Assembly (NCBI GenBank): GCA_010015655.1
Contig: ML976674.1
Coordinates: 431,066 to 495,065 of the forward strand
Origin: Bimuria novae-zelandiae CBS 107.79
Taxonomy: Eukaryota > Ascomycota > Dothideomycetes > Pleosporales > Didymosphaeriaceae
Length of the DNA: 64,000 nt
Direction: 5' to 3'
The position numbers and the translations under genes are program-made. The number at the start of each line of letters is the position of its first letter. Positions within the stretch are counted from its first letter, which is position 1. Positions 23,432 through 35,380 of this stretch are shown here, piece by piece. A model generated the notes under the pieces. The model had not been told where the DNA came from and ran no database searches. It saw only the letters and a list, made by a program, of their open reading frames with translations.

Positions 23432-26400
23432 ATTAAGAGTCTTACTACCTAACAAGAGCGAAAATAGCAACCTAAAACCTAAATTAAACTAACGGAACGA
23501 TTATTCTTCGCGATAACACTAAATACCGTAGCTAGCTTAACTAACTACAAGCCCGCTACGTCGCATATAATATATAGGCGCAAGTCAACCCCAATTCAGC
23601 GATTACCCCACTCACGGAGCCATTTGAGCCCAAGCTACCCAAGATGGCAGACTATACGCCAGCCGCAACCCTTCCAGATGGCGTCTTACTATTAAGACTA
23701 TCTAAACTTTTGTCCGCTAGACTAAAGAGCTATAAAGAGGATTTAGACCTCTATAAACTCTGGATAGAGAAATACAAGATGCAGTACATAAAGTATAAGA
23801 CTAAAGTCGCAAGTTTATAGCAGATCGTAGTATTTATCTAGTTATTAGTAGCACCGCATCTACAACGCACTTACTATCTCTTAGATACTACTATTAAAGA
23901 ATAGATTATAAAGCTAAAAGTAAAAGTAGGAGTTACCTCTAAGTTTGAATAAGAGCAAGCGCGACAGCGATACCATAGCTTGTTAAAGCCTCTACGCATA
24001 GTAAATAACTAGGACATATAGCTTACTAAATACGATTATGCCGCAATAGAGGCCGAGACACTAAACGTGTCCGATACCACATAATTTAATCCTGTGGCTG
24101 TAGACTTTATATTAGTAGTAAATAAGATAGCTCTAGTATAGGCTGCAACCTTCTAATTAAATAGAAAGGACCTACCCGGCATGGACCAAAAGGACATAAT
24201 AGGACGTTTCCGAGAATATATAATGCTAAATCATCTAATAACGTAAAATAGAAACTAAAAGGCAGCGTTCGTAATAAAAGACTTATCTTATCTTACTAAA
24301 AGTAGCCAAGCTACCTAGAGCATGCAAGGGGATCCCTAACATGTAGAAATAGGAAACTCTTAGGGTATAAAACAAGATAGACCCTGACATTAACGTATAG
24401 CTATAAAGGATAATAATCGTGCACCTTTAAGCTCTTTAAACCCTTAACAAGGTAGTAGTAACTCCGCTAAAGTAGACGCTAATCGTGGTAAACCTGCTAG
24501 AGCAGGCACTAACAAAACCACTAAATACCTGGCCTGCGATATAAGACACCCTATTAGGGAATACTTCTATCTCTACCCAGACAAAGCACTAGAATAGTAG
24601 GAGCTAAACCTAAGAATAGCTAAATACGTTGCTCTGAAACAAGAGCACGATGCTAATTTTTAAAGTCTACTAAGAGCTTAAAGCAGACCTAGAACCAAGA
24701 CTCTATCCTTTAAGAATTTCTATACCCTAACTCTAGAGATTACTAATTAGTGACTAAATAGAAGATAGATTTTAAAGGTGCAAGCCGCCTATTCTGCGAC
24801 CTTTACTATAGACTAATTTGACTATCCTCTTTAGCGTTCTTTTATCCTTAACTCGGGCTCAACGTGCCACATCACGAACGACCCCGACCAGATTCAGAAC
24901 TATTAGCCACCTACATAAGGCAACTTTATATAGGCAGGCGACACTTAAATCTAGGTAAAGGGATACGGAACTATTATCTTAAACCTAAAATATAAATAGG
25001 GAGCTGAAAGACTGGTACTACATAACATAGCAATATGCCTAGACATGCTATATAACCTAGTCTTCTTCTAAGTGCTAAGGCAGAAGGGATTCTAGTAGGA
25101 TACCTAATTGGAGCCTACTACCCTGAAGCGACTAAATAGAACAACTATTAAAGAGCTTACTAAAATTTATAGATAATAGGTATTAGAACACTAACCTGTG
25201 TACTATGCAGCGCACTATACGCATTCCTATAATTCTTAAACGCAACAACGACCTTAAAGAGCATTAGCCCTCCTATGGCATAAAAGGCTCGGTTATCTAG
25301 GACCCGCCGTAATCAAGCACCTAGTGCAGCGAGCTAAGGGGGTGCGCGTTAAGGGAATTATAATAGTAGAGTGCAACTTATATAGAAGAGTAAAGATATA
25401 AAGGTAGATAAGCCGCGCACCTAGGATTAATAAGTAAAGACTTATAGAAAGGCTTTCTATTAATTTCTACACCTACGAATTACTATTGTTTAATAAAGAG
25501 AAGAGCCAGATGCTCGTTATAGATAGATATTCTGGTCTCTAATAGGACTTCTACTTTACGGATAACTGAATGGCAAGGTTAATTATTAAGATATTAATAA
25601 TCTTCTTTAGATTTCTTAAGAACCAATATGACATCACTCCAAAAGTTATTAAAACGGACAATAAGATTACCACAGTCAAACCCGAAGTCGAGTGGTGGCT
25701 GAAAAGCCTAGGCATAATTATTAAGCCTTTAGCACTAGACACGTAAGCTTAAAATGGCGGCGCTAAACGCTTAGGGGGCGTGAATAAAGAAAAATCTCGC
25801 GTAATGCGTCTGGACGTAAACCTTCTATAGGAACTCTAGCCTAAAATTATAAGAGCTAGAGTGTATCTATATAATTAAACGCCAAACTACACGAACAACT
25901 AGAAAACACTATATAAGATATTCTTTACACGAGTATTATTAGCTAATAGGATCGTTACGTCTATTAAGAAACTAAACTTAGCCTACCTAAAGGCGTACGG
26001 ATGCAAAGCATTCGCTATAATAGACGATACCTATTGTAGAAAATTAAAACTATAATAACTTGACCCTAAAGCATAGATTAGATACCTTATTAGATACCGG
26101 TTATTAAACATTTACTAAATATAGATACTGACGCTAGCTAAGGTTATTAGCACGCGAGACGTCGTATTTAATAAAAATATAATCTTTAATAGGAAGATAG
26201 AGGATCTAATAGACAATATTATGCACAATACGCTGGCCGAGATAGCTATATATATTAAGATAATTAAGCTACCACCACTAGTGCACTAACTAGAAACCGA
26301 ATTATTCTATAAAGACGATGTCGCAGAAAACGAATCACCTATAGAGGACGAAGTAGACCCACCGGGCTACTATCGAGGAAGGAAGATTAGAGATTACTAC

Positions 26401-28287
26401 CTAACACTACTTTTAACTCTACTACCTGCAGCTCTGCTAGCATAGCTAATAATAAGGGAAAATATAAACCTACCTAAGATCACTTTATCTAAGACAGTCC
26501 CCTAGGTAGCAGCTTTCATGGCAGGAACGGAAGCAGGAAGGGTCGGAAAACACAATAGGAATACGATTGACAAAGCCTAGATAAAAAGACTACTAGCGAA
26601 GGGCGTTAAGATTTACTAATTATAGTTACCTTTGCCACCTACTTATAAAACGGATCTTAACTAATATCTAATAGGAGAATTATTCCGGGAAGCGCAGCAA
26701 TCGCATCTAGATAGTTATAGAATTACCTAATCCTGGATAGAAGTACCGTATAAGATAGTAAAGGTAATAGGCTAATAAATCCTAGACTGCATGTGGGTGT
26801 ATGTGTATAAGTTTAATAAATATTATTAGTTTATTAAGTGCAAAGCGCGACTAGTAGTTAGAGGAAACTAATAACGTAATATAACCTCCTAGGACACCTA
26901 CGCAGTAATATTGGCTAGAAGATCCTTCTACTTACTTATAGTAATTACTACCAAATATGACCTCGAACTTATATAATATAACGTTACTAACGCGTTTATA
27001 CACGTATTACTAGATTAAGAAGTCTACATGCGCATGCCGCCTAGATATTAAAAACCTAGTACTGTCCTTAAAGTCTAGAAGGCACTCTACGGACTGCGAA
27101 TCTTATTACTTCTTTAGTAGAAAGAGTTTATAGCTACGCTTATTAAGTTTGGTTTCTAGACTATGCCCTATGAGCCATGCTGCATAATTAAGGATGGTAT
27201 TATTATCTTCTTTTATGTAAACGATATTATCATTGCGCACCACTAAGATAAAGCCAGCCAAGCTTAGTAAGTCGTAGAACAACTTAGGAAGAAATACTTA
27301 ATAACAAGCGGAGAAGACCTACTATGGTTCTTAGGAATTAAAGTAATTAGAGATTAGTAGAACTAACTTATTTAACTCTCCTAGGCCGCATACTATGATA
27401 AAATCAGCTGGCTGGTTGATGACTAAATAATCTGATATGACACCCTAATGGGCATAAGGGAGCTTAAGCCGAGAGAAGGGCTGGCTTCGCTTATAAAGAT
27501 TAATAAATACTAACGTAAGATCGGATTACTCCTATATGCAGCTGTTAGTACCCGACTAGATATTATATTCGTAACCTTAAGGCTAGCGAGATTCTTATTA
27601 AATCCTAGTCTAGAATATTATTATGCGGCTGACCGAGCCCTGCTGTACCTTAACGAAACAAAGTGAAAGACACTTTAACTTAGAGGAGGCGAATCCTTAT
27701 AGGTAGTAAGTGATGCCTTATTTGCGGACAACACTCTAGACCGTAAGAGCTTATAAGGCTACGCTATTAAGCTATTTAATAGCCTTATTGCATAGCGTGT
27801 AAGCAAACAAGACACTATTACTACGTTAACTATAGAAGCTAAGCTCCTTGCTCTAGCGTAAGTCGCAAAGGAAGCTATCTTCACATCGAGATTAATAGAG
27901 GAACTGAAAGTTAAGCTACCTAGCCTTACTATTATAATCTAATGTAATAACTAGCAAACTATTTGGCTAGTAACGTAAAAGATTTCGAAGCTGCATATAA
28001 AGCTTCGACACGTTAATATATATAACTACTAGCTCCGATAGGAAGTAACTAGGGGAAGGATAAAGGTAGAATACACTAAATCTATAGAGATAATTACAGA
28101 CGGCTTAACTAAAGCACTCTTGGTAAATTAGTGGCAGAACTTCCTGAAGCAACTGGGACTAGTAGAGGTAAAGGATTAAAAGGTAGCTAATAAAGCACCT
28201 TTAGAGGAGATTTAAGACCAGCTTAATAATCTTACCCTTGTCTAATAACCTTGGCCATGGCTCGAACGGCTCTAAGCTAAGGGGGTG

Positions 28288-28463
28288 TGTTAGATAAAAA
28301 GCATATTAAGTTCGGAGGATTAGGGGTAGCCCGAAAAAGGCTAGGGATTAACCGAGAACACACAGAACCTGCCGAGGGAACCCCGTAGATAGAAAGAACA
28401 ACCTAATACATCAATTTAACCCCCCGAATCATCAGGATATCTATTAAGACGTGACATCTAACA
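28288..28463 (+). repeat. 3' LTR of nested Copia element
   Basis: 176 bp, TGTTAGAT...ATCTAACA, directly after the polypurine tract and before the CTTTT target duplicate. Confidence 0.88.
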
Positions 28464-29413
28464 CTTTTACGTAAAATATAGATACTAAAATTACTAGTAA
28501 GCTAATTATAATGAAGGCCTACGCTTTATGCCTTTATAGTAACCTTCTAAAGTAATTAGTAAATAAGTTAATAACGATAGTAGTATACCTGCTTAATTAA
28601 ATACTATCTAAAGTCCTTAATTAGCGCACGCTATATAAGGCTATCTAGTATAAAAAGCTTATAATAAGCTATTTTTAACTAATTAGTTGTCGCGCGTATG
28701 TCCTTAATAAATATCTATTATATAAAGTAAAGACAGCCTCGCGCGCCCTAATTAGCCATTTTATAGGCTATAATAGCACTAATATCTTCTAGATCTAGCT
28801 ACTAATAAAGGATCGAGTTATCTATATATAAGACATAGTATTTAATACTTCTATCTTCTATAAAGACCGCGATAGTTACGTAAATAACTTAGTAATTAAG
28901 GAAGTTATTAAATTGCTTAACGTCCCTAAGGCGTATAAGGATAATAATGTATTTATAAAGGAACTTATAATATTACGTTAGCAACGTCTCTACAACAAGG
29001 CTAAATTTATAGTAATACTAATACTAACGCCTACTAGACAATTAACTAAGCTATTAGTAGGAGGTAACACTAATAGACTATTAACTTCTTAATATTAATC
29101 TACTTTTAATAACTTTATAGATACATTAACACCTCTTAATTAGATAGTAAATTATCTTATAAGGCGCTATTACGCTTATAACTTTTATCCTATGCCTATA
29201 TAGTGAAAAGTTACTAATTAACTAGCTAACAAAATTAAAGGTTATATATCTAACTAACGTGACAACAACGCTCTATAGTATTAAAATTTAAATATTTTAT
29301 AAAATAACGTATTTATTATAAAGCGCGTTTGAAAACTAATAAACTTAAGTAATTTATAAACTTACGCTATTTAACTAAGAGTTTAAAATATTACTAATTA
29401 TCTATATACCTTT

Positions 29414-31342
29414 TGTTGCAAAAGGCACCTTACTAGAGCTTTCTGCGCTAGCTAGGGTTGAGCCAAGTAGCTAAGCAGCCAAGCACGCGATCCCCTAAAC
29501 TTATAAATAGCTAGTTATTATAGAGCTTCCTCTCCTTAATAGACTTTATTTTTAAGCTCCTTAATCGTTATAACTATGCACTATAGTTATAAGCCTAGTA
29601 CTTTTATAATACTTTATAATATACTTGCTTTGCACTAGCTAATAATTATAGTAATAAACTATTTTTTACTTTTTATTATCCTTACGCTCACGTCTTAACG
29701 CTTATAACCTATAATAAAGCTAGACTATATAATAACTACTATAAAGCTTTTAATAAGTAACTAACTTATAAATTATAACTTATTCCTATCTTAGTACGCG
29801 TAGCTTAAGTACTACGTAAAGGCTTAAGGAATATAAAGTTATATTAACCTTAAGGCTCCTAAGTAGATAAATATATATAACTAGGCTCTAGAGCTACTAA
29901 ATATAAATACTAGGGGCAAGCCCTTTACATAATAGCTTAAGCGCTATAAACTAAAATCTACTATTTATAGTTAGCTTATAATAAAGCTTTAGGCACTTTA
30001 GAACTAGGTCTACGCTATAATTAATTTATAAAAATTAGAGCTTATAATACTATAGTTAAGTAAGTAGTAGATGCTATAGGCGCTAATTAGAGAACTTAAG
30101 AATAATTTCTATCTAAGCGATAATAATTAGAAGGAGCAGGTATAACATATATATAGAGAGGTTACCCTACGCCCACAGAGCAGCAGAATAATAGATATAA
30201 CTAAATAGCTATCTAAATAGAACCGCGCACACGCTAACGCTGTGCTCTTAGATCTCCTAAAGATAAAGGGTACGCTGCTAATAAAGGATTTCCTACGCTT
30301 AGCACTATAATACAACTATAAGTAGGCTTAGAGAGAGCTTAATAACCTATCGCGACTAGGCGTAGTAGTAACTCTATCTTTAAAAGGATACGCTCGCTAG
30401 CTTGCGTAGCTTGACTAAATGACTAAGCACGCAGGCATATACGCTACGCTTAGAAGGCGCACTCCTAATATAAGCTATAAGTACCTATATAGAGTAAATA
30501 GCTAGTATTAATAGAAGCCTATAGAGTGTAACCGCCTTTAGTACGCGCTTTAGGGAGAAGCTCCTTATAAGCTTTATAATAAGCTTATAAGTAAGGAGAT
30601 TAGTGAAATTAAGAGCTAAATTTAAAAGGATTAGTAAAAGGTATTATTAACTAAGCTTAAATATAAGGGGTAAATAGTAAACCCTTCTTTAGTCTTTTTA
30701 AGGAATATTAAAGCATAAATTATAGTAAGCCTATAGGCGAGTAAGCTTTTACTAGCTAGGCGCTATAATTCTATAGCTACTTATTTCTTATATTTATATA
30801 CGCAGGTACTTATATAGGTTACGTTATAAATAAATAATTACTTTTAAACGTTTATTAAAGCTTTATAGTAGAAGTACGCTACTCTTTTTATTTTTTATTT
30901 TTTTTTACGTAAGTACTCGCGCGGGTCACGTTACAAGTAAATAATTACTTTTAAATATTTATTAAAGCTTTATAGTAGAAGTACGCTACTTTTTTTCTTC
31001 TTTACTTTTCTCTTAGAACTATATATAAACTAGCTACTTAGACTAATTACCTAGCGAGCTAAGGATCTAAGCTAGACGCTTTTTAAGCTCTACGCGTAAG
31101 TTTACTACCTTTTATACTTTAAGTTACTATTTAGCTTATTATGCTACGCTTTATAAGCTAGGGGGTGTATTATTATAAAAGATACCTTACTAGAGCTTTT
31201 TACGCTAGCTAGGGTTAAGCTAAGTAGCTAAGTAGCTAAGCACGCGATTTCCTAAACTTATAAATAGCTAGTTATTATAGAGCTTCCTCTCCTTAATAGA
31301 CTTTGTTTTTAAGCTCCCTGATCGTTGTGACTGTGCGCCACA
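29414..31342 (+). mobile_element. 1.9-kb non-autonomous LTR element, RIP-damaged
   Basis: LTRs are at 29414-29585 and 31166-31342 (172 and 177 bp). They share TACCTTACTAGAGCTTT-type sequence, the AAGCACGCGAT box and the TTAATAGACTTT end. CCTTT flanks both sides (29409-29413 and 31343-31347), and a G-rich polypurine tract (GCTAGGGGG) precedes the right LTR. The 1.6-kb interior shows no protease, integrase or RT motifs; at most a degraded gag-like stretch lies near 30440-30640. It is therefore a short non-autonomous (TRIM/LARD-like or gag-only) element. It lies inside the outer Copia element, between its integrase and RT traces. Confidence 0.75.
30800..31013. repeat. 107-bp imperfect tandem duplication within the non-autonomous element
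   Basis: Copies at 30800-30906 and 30907-31013 share AAATAATTACTTTTAAA, then TTTATTAAAGCTTTATAG and AGAAGTACGCTACT. They differ mainly by transitions and a T-run length change. Confidence 0.7.
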
Positions 31343-31750
31343 CCTTTGCTATAATAACGATTACTAGTAACGTAAAGATAGATAACTTTTAAATTTATTA
31401 AAACTAGCTACTACTTACCATAAAGTATATTAGCTAACTAAAGTTATATTTATAAGTTACTAAGTTTATAAAAGCTATTAAGCGTAAGTATTAAAAGGTT
31501 TAGGGCAAAAGCTACTTTTATAAGATCTTAGCAATATATTAAACTACCTAGGCTAGAAGCGTTAAGGGAATCCTACTTATATAGGTATTTATATATAAGT
31601 TTGATAAGGATAATTATTTTTATAAGTATAAGACTTAATTTATCGCACGCGGAGACCTATAAGAGTAGTTTAATAATACTTATACTACTACTTTAATAGC
31701 GTTATAAAATTACTAGGCTTATAATTATTATGTATAGTTAACTTTAATTA

Positions 31751-31923
31751 GGGAGCTCGTAAATAAAGTCTATTAAGGAGAGAAAGCTCTACTAAGACGC
31801 TAAGCTATTTAGGGGTTTAGGGGATCGCGTGCTTAGCTACTTAGCTACTTAGATTAATCCTAGCTAGCGCAGAAAGCTCTAGCAAGGTGTCCTTTTGCAA
31901 TATTATAGAACTACAGTGTTACA
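31751..31923 (-). repeat. Inverted solo LTR or fragment related to the 1.9-kb element
   Basis: In reverse orientation the sequence matches the LTRs at 29414 and 31166: GCAAAAGGACACCTTGCTAG, the AAGCACGCGATCCCCTAAA box and TTAATAGACTTTATTTACG. It is less mutated than either. It marks where the outer Copia RT trace breaks off. Confidence 0.6.
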
Positions 31924-32968
31924 TCCCTAAGTGGCGTCCTCGCGCCTTGTATACGGTTCGTCTAGAGTGTACCTTATACACTACGACGAGTAGTGGTATT
32001 GCGTACACTGCGGCGGGCCAGACGAGCAGTAGACGTCCCAGACTAGATGTATCTATTTAACTAGCGACCGTAGGAGAAGGGTCGTGGGCAGGCACATGGG
32101 GAACAGGAAACGAGACAGTAGGCACTATAATAGCTATCCTACTTGCCTTATACTTAGTAGCTCGCACTGTAAGATTATTATTATAGTTATAGACTACGTT
32201 GCTAACACGTATTTTAATATACTATAAACTAGCTTGAAGAATAGTATCTTAAAAGTTAATAGTAGTAGTTCCTATAGTTAAGTTTACTACTATTATAGTA
32301 GACGTGCGCTATGCATTTGCCTCTACGCAAGCCTTAGTAACCTCTATATAATATAGCTCGTACGCTACACGCGCTAGCTAGACGATAGAAGGCAGTTTTC
32401 CCATAAATGATAGAGCTTTGCCCCGTGTGCTCCTAACCTAAGGCGATAGAGAGGGCAGGTTTTCACAGGCCCGATCTAATGCGTCCTGGAGTAAGTCGTC
32501 TGGTACTTTAAACAATCCATCCCTATAGAGGCTTTTTAGACACTCCGTAAGTTTAAAACGCAAGGACTAGGCTATATACACGTTAATTAGTATAAGAATA
32601 ATAACTACTTTATTTATAAAGGTAGCGGCCTGGCGCCTTATCCACTCCTCTGACTATTATAATATAAACTACGTAAATAATCCCTTATAAGGAGGTTTAG
32701 GCGGCTTAAGTTACTAAAGAGGTAAAACTATATTAAACTCTAAGTCCTTATAATAACGTAAGCAACACTAGTATAGTTTTATAATTAATTACTTATTAAT
32801 TAGTAGCTTAAACTTTTTAAGTAGCCTAAAAAAGCCTTCCCTAATATATACGTTATTAGCTAACTTAACCTATAAATACATAGCTTCTCCGGTTTTAATT
32901 TTAAATTTTAACTAAAAGTATTATTTAGTAAATACTATCGCTTATAAGTCTATATCTTAAGAGTTAGG
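31924..32968. other. Mosaic repeat debris without recognised coding traces
   Basis: A GC-normal patch (31924-32110, starting just after GTTACATCCC) is followed by AT-rich sequence, then another GC-normal patch (32390-32540). I could not assign these to an element. They may belong to the helicase-bearing repeat downstream. Confidence 0.35.
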
Positions 32969-33296
32969 TGTAACGGCCAGCAAGATATAGCCTTGCGGCT
33001 GATAGATTGGCGCTATGTACAAAGACTCAAAGCTAAAGAAGAGAAAGGGATCGAGAGGGCCGAGTAGGCGGCATATAGTCTGCCGCTATCTAGTAACTGC
33101 CATCTCAATGCTGCGACTGCCTTCTCAGTGTAGCAGCTGCCATCACAGCGTGGCAGCTACCATCCATCGCCCTTGTGACGATGCCCAGATCACAGCAAGT
33201 CCCACGATCGTCACATTAGGTACTTATAAACTAACGCTATTATTAGCTATATTAACATCTCTTAGTATTATAGACTATAATAGGCGACTCTTAACA
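32969..33296. repeat. Possible LTR-like segment with four ~20-bp imperfect direct repeats
   Basis: It begins TGTAACGGCC and ends CTCTTAACA, but I found no partner copy or target duplication. Inside, at about 33098-33165, CTGCCATC-like units recur roughly every 20-22 bp (four times), each followed in three of the four by a variant of AGCGTGGCAG. Confidence 0.35.
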
Positions 33297-33309
33297 CAAA
33301 TCCGCTATA

Positions 33310-33900
33310 CATAAGAGTAATTAGCTAGGAGCTTATTACGCTGCTTGCGTACGCGACGCCTAAACAACGTACTAGACAGACCCGTTACTCTAGTGTTAGA
33401 TAGATCGCTGTTCTTATATTTGCCGTTATAGTTAAAGGCCTAGGGCTATAAAAACACGTATCCTACACTGCTAAAGTTGGCCTTCCTACTACCTCGTCCT
33501 AGGCGTTGCTAGCTGTTAGCAAGACAACGTGTGATTAGCACTTTCCAGACCACAACACGCGCAACGTTGGGCACGTTTACCTCTATACCTAGCGCCGTAG
33601 TAGTAACTACAATGCGTATTACAGAGGTTAGTGTGCGAAAGGTGTTGTAAGTCTAGTCTTAGTTAAAATTAGGGTTACTTGCGGTATAACCGCGAATTAC
33701 GTTAAACATACACAGTGGTTAATTATTAGGCGTATATGCCTGCTCCAGAGGTGCGTCTTTAGTCATCCACCGCAGCTAGTCTATAAACCAGAGAACAGCC
33801 TCACCAATCTCTTTAATGCCATTAATATACAGAATAGTCTTTAGAATAAGGGCAGGCGTGGTAACGCTATCTTATACGCTATTATCTATTAAGAAGTATA
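33310..33900 (-). pseudogene. RecQ-type (telomere-linked-like) helicase C-terminal domain relic
   Basis: The minus strand, read in one frame through TAG/TAA codons, shows the second RecA-like domain of a superfamily 2 helicase. It starts with K-T-I-L-Y-I-N-G-I-K-E-I-G-E-A-V near 33835 (motif IV region) and continues with I-R-I-V-V-T-T-T-A-L-G-I-E-V-N-V-P-N-V near 33560-33622 (motif V). R-L-G-R-G-S-R-K near 33490 corresponds to motif VI and its arginine finger. Fungal repeat-borne and subtelomeric RecQ helicases have this K-T-L-L-Y-I-N-S and T-x-A-L-G-M-G arrangement. The ATP-binding half expected upstream (34000-34700) is too AT-rich to read. The copy is non-functional. Confidence 0.65.
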
Positions 33901-35380
33901 GTATATTTTACTTATTTAATAGACTACAAGATATCTTAGCAAGGTAAAGCAACATATTAAAATAGTTAATTAATATATAGATAACCTCTATTTTATATAT
34001 ATTATCTCTAATAGCCTAAAATTTGGTAAATTAATAAATCTTACGCTTACTATTTTTATTAAGGATAGCACTATAGCTAAACTACGCTACGTCTTATAAT
34101 ACTTTAGACTTTAACTGGCTAAGATATACAAACGCTAGTTAAAATTTATCTCACTAAGTTATTAGATAATACTTATTAATAGTAATTAACTTAATTCCTA
34201 CTTAAAGATCTATAGACTTTAACGCACGTATAAAGGCACGCGACGTAGCCTATTTAGGCTTTAAAAGTACGTATGTAAACTCTTCTTTTTTAAGCTAGGT
34301 AAGAGATCCTTCTATCTTACTCTAGTATTTACGTTAAGGAGGTGAGGCTGTGCCACCTTAAATTACTTAATATTATTAGTCTACTTATTTCTAAGCCTAA
34401 ATAGTAGGATAATCTAAATTATAATCCTTCTTATTTAGATACTATACGCCTAGAACACAAGACTTTTCCTAAACATAGTCTTTATAATAAGGAAAATATC
34501 TTTATAATTAAAACTAGTAATTTGAGGGTCCGAACCTGCTTATCCTTTAGTAAATTTATAATACCTAATATAGTAAGTAATTAAGCTAAGTAAATTATAA
34601 TAACCTATTTTTAGTGCTTTAAATAGGTAGCTAGTTATATAAAATTAAAGATATTAGGTAAATATTAAATATTAAGACTAAGTACGTGTTAAAGGACGTT
34701 ATCTAGGTCTTATTTATAAGTTAATAGTATAAAGATAATAATATTACCCGCTTGCTATATACTAATATATCTATATTGCTAGCTAGTACGTCTATCGCTA
34801 TGTCCTCTATAGCTCTATTATTTCTTATAACGCTGTTAGCTACTTTTTAGTATATTAAGGCTCGCTAACGTGCGTATCCGTTAACCTCTCTAATAGGGGT
34901 GGCTTAGTATCTAAAGGAGATAGTAAGCAGATTTTAAAAATAGTAGTAATTATTTTGGCAGATTGTATAATTATAGGTATTAGAATAGAATATATAGCAA
35001 CTGTGTAGGGTAGTAGTGTAGGTAGTAGTCTAAAGGCTAGTTACTAACGCGTCTTGCAAAACGCACACAGGTTTTTTAATACTATATATTATACCTAAGG
35101 TAACGTATTAGTAATAATCTAAATAAATAGAAATATATAACTTTATAAGCGTTATAAATTTAATTACGTATACTAATAATTAGAACAAAGATAATTACTT
35201 TATTAATAATAAAGTGCTAGTATTACTTATTTACTAACGCGTCTTACTAATAATTAGGAACTAAATTTCTTTAGATACTCTATAAATAAGTTGCCCTTTT
35301 ATTACCTAATCCTCTTTAATTAGCTTAAAAACCTCTAAAAAGATCCCAGCCCTATAATTAGCTTAGTAACTTGCAGAAAG
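33901..35380. other. AT-rich RIP-damaged DNA, no readable gene
   Basis: Strong TA enrichment and stops in all frames. It may contain the N-terminal half of the helicase relic on the minus strand. TTACTAACGCGTCTT occurs twice as a direct repeat (near 35043 and 35230), possibly marking a small insertion. Confidence 0.4.

Larger units (their letters stand above)
23256..28463 (+). mobile_element. Nested Copia retrotransposon, RIP-damaged, with LTRs and target duplication
   Basis: LTRs are at 23256-23431 and 28288-28463 (176 bp each, 10 differences by my count, all transitions). A perfect CTTTT duplication flanks the element (23251-23255 and 28464-28468), and a polypurine tract AAGGGGGTG abuts the right LTR. 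Gag starts at ATG 23644. Further right come the integrase zinc region (W-H-K-R-L-G-Y-L-G-P near 25272) and catalytic-core traces (D-R-Y-S-G near 25520, T-D-N near 25657, V-E-W-W-L-K-S-L-G-I near 25690). Reverse transcriptase shows L-V-V-R-G near 26850, A-L-Y-G-L-R near 27090 and F-Y-V-N-D-I-I near 27213, where Y-V-D-D is normal. The Asp-to-Asn change is a single G-to-A. RNase H follows to about 28180. The element is inserted in the integrase region of the outer Copia. Confidence 0.88.
21310..31750 (+). mobile_element. Outer Copia element, RIP-damaged, split into three parts by nested insertions
   Basis: Pol traces on the plus strand run in order through three blocks. Block 1 (21310-23250) has gag, a Cys-rich region near 21945 and a protease-like G-S-N-T-Y-V-I-N near 22345. 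It also has a pre-integrase segment G-Y-L-G-R-K-V-I-D-Y-L near 22790. Block 2 (28469-29408) has integrase C-terminal traces. Block 3 (31348-31750) has the start of reverse transcriptase, with Y-K-F-D-K-D-N near 31600 and F-I-A-R-G-D-L near 31645. The order gag-PR-IN-RT is diagnostic of Ty1/Copia. The 3' part of RT, RNase H and both LTRs are missing or unrecognisable. Stops from TGG, CAA and CAG are everywhere. Confidence 0.65.

Noticed and set aside
32961..33314. 99-codon plus-strand ORF over the short direct repeats
   Set aside because: Its residues mostly reflect the repeat units; no family, and it lies in transposon debris.
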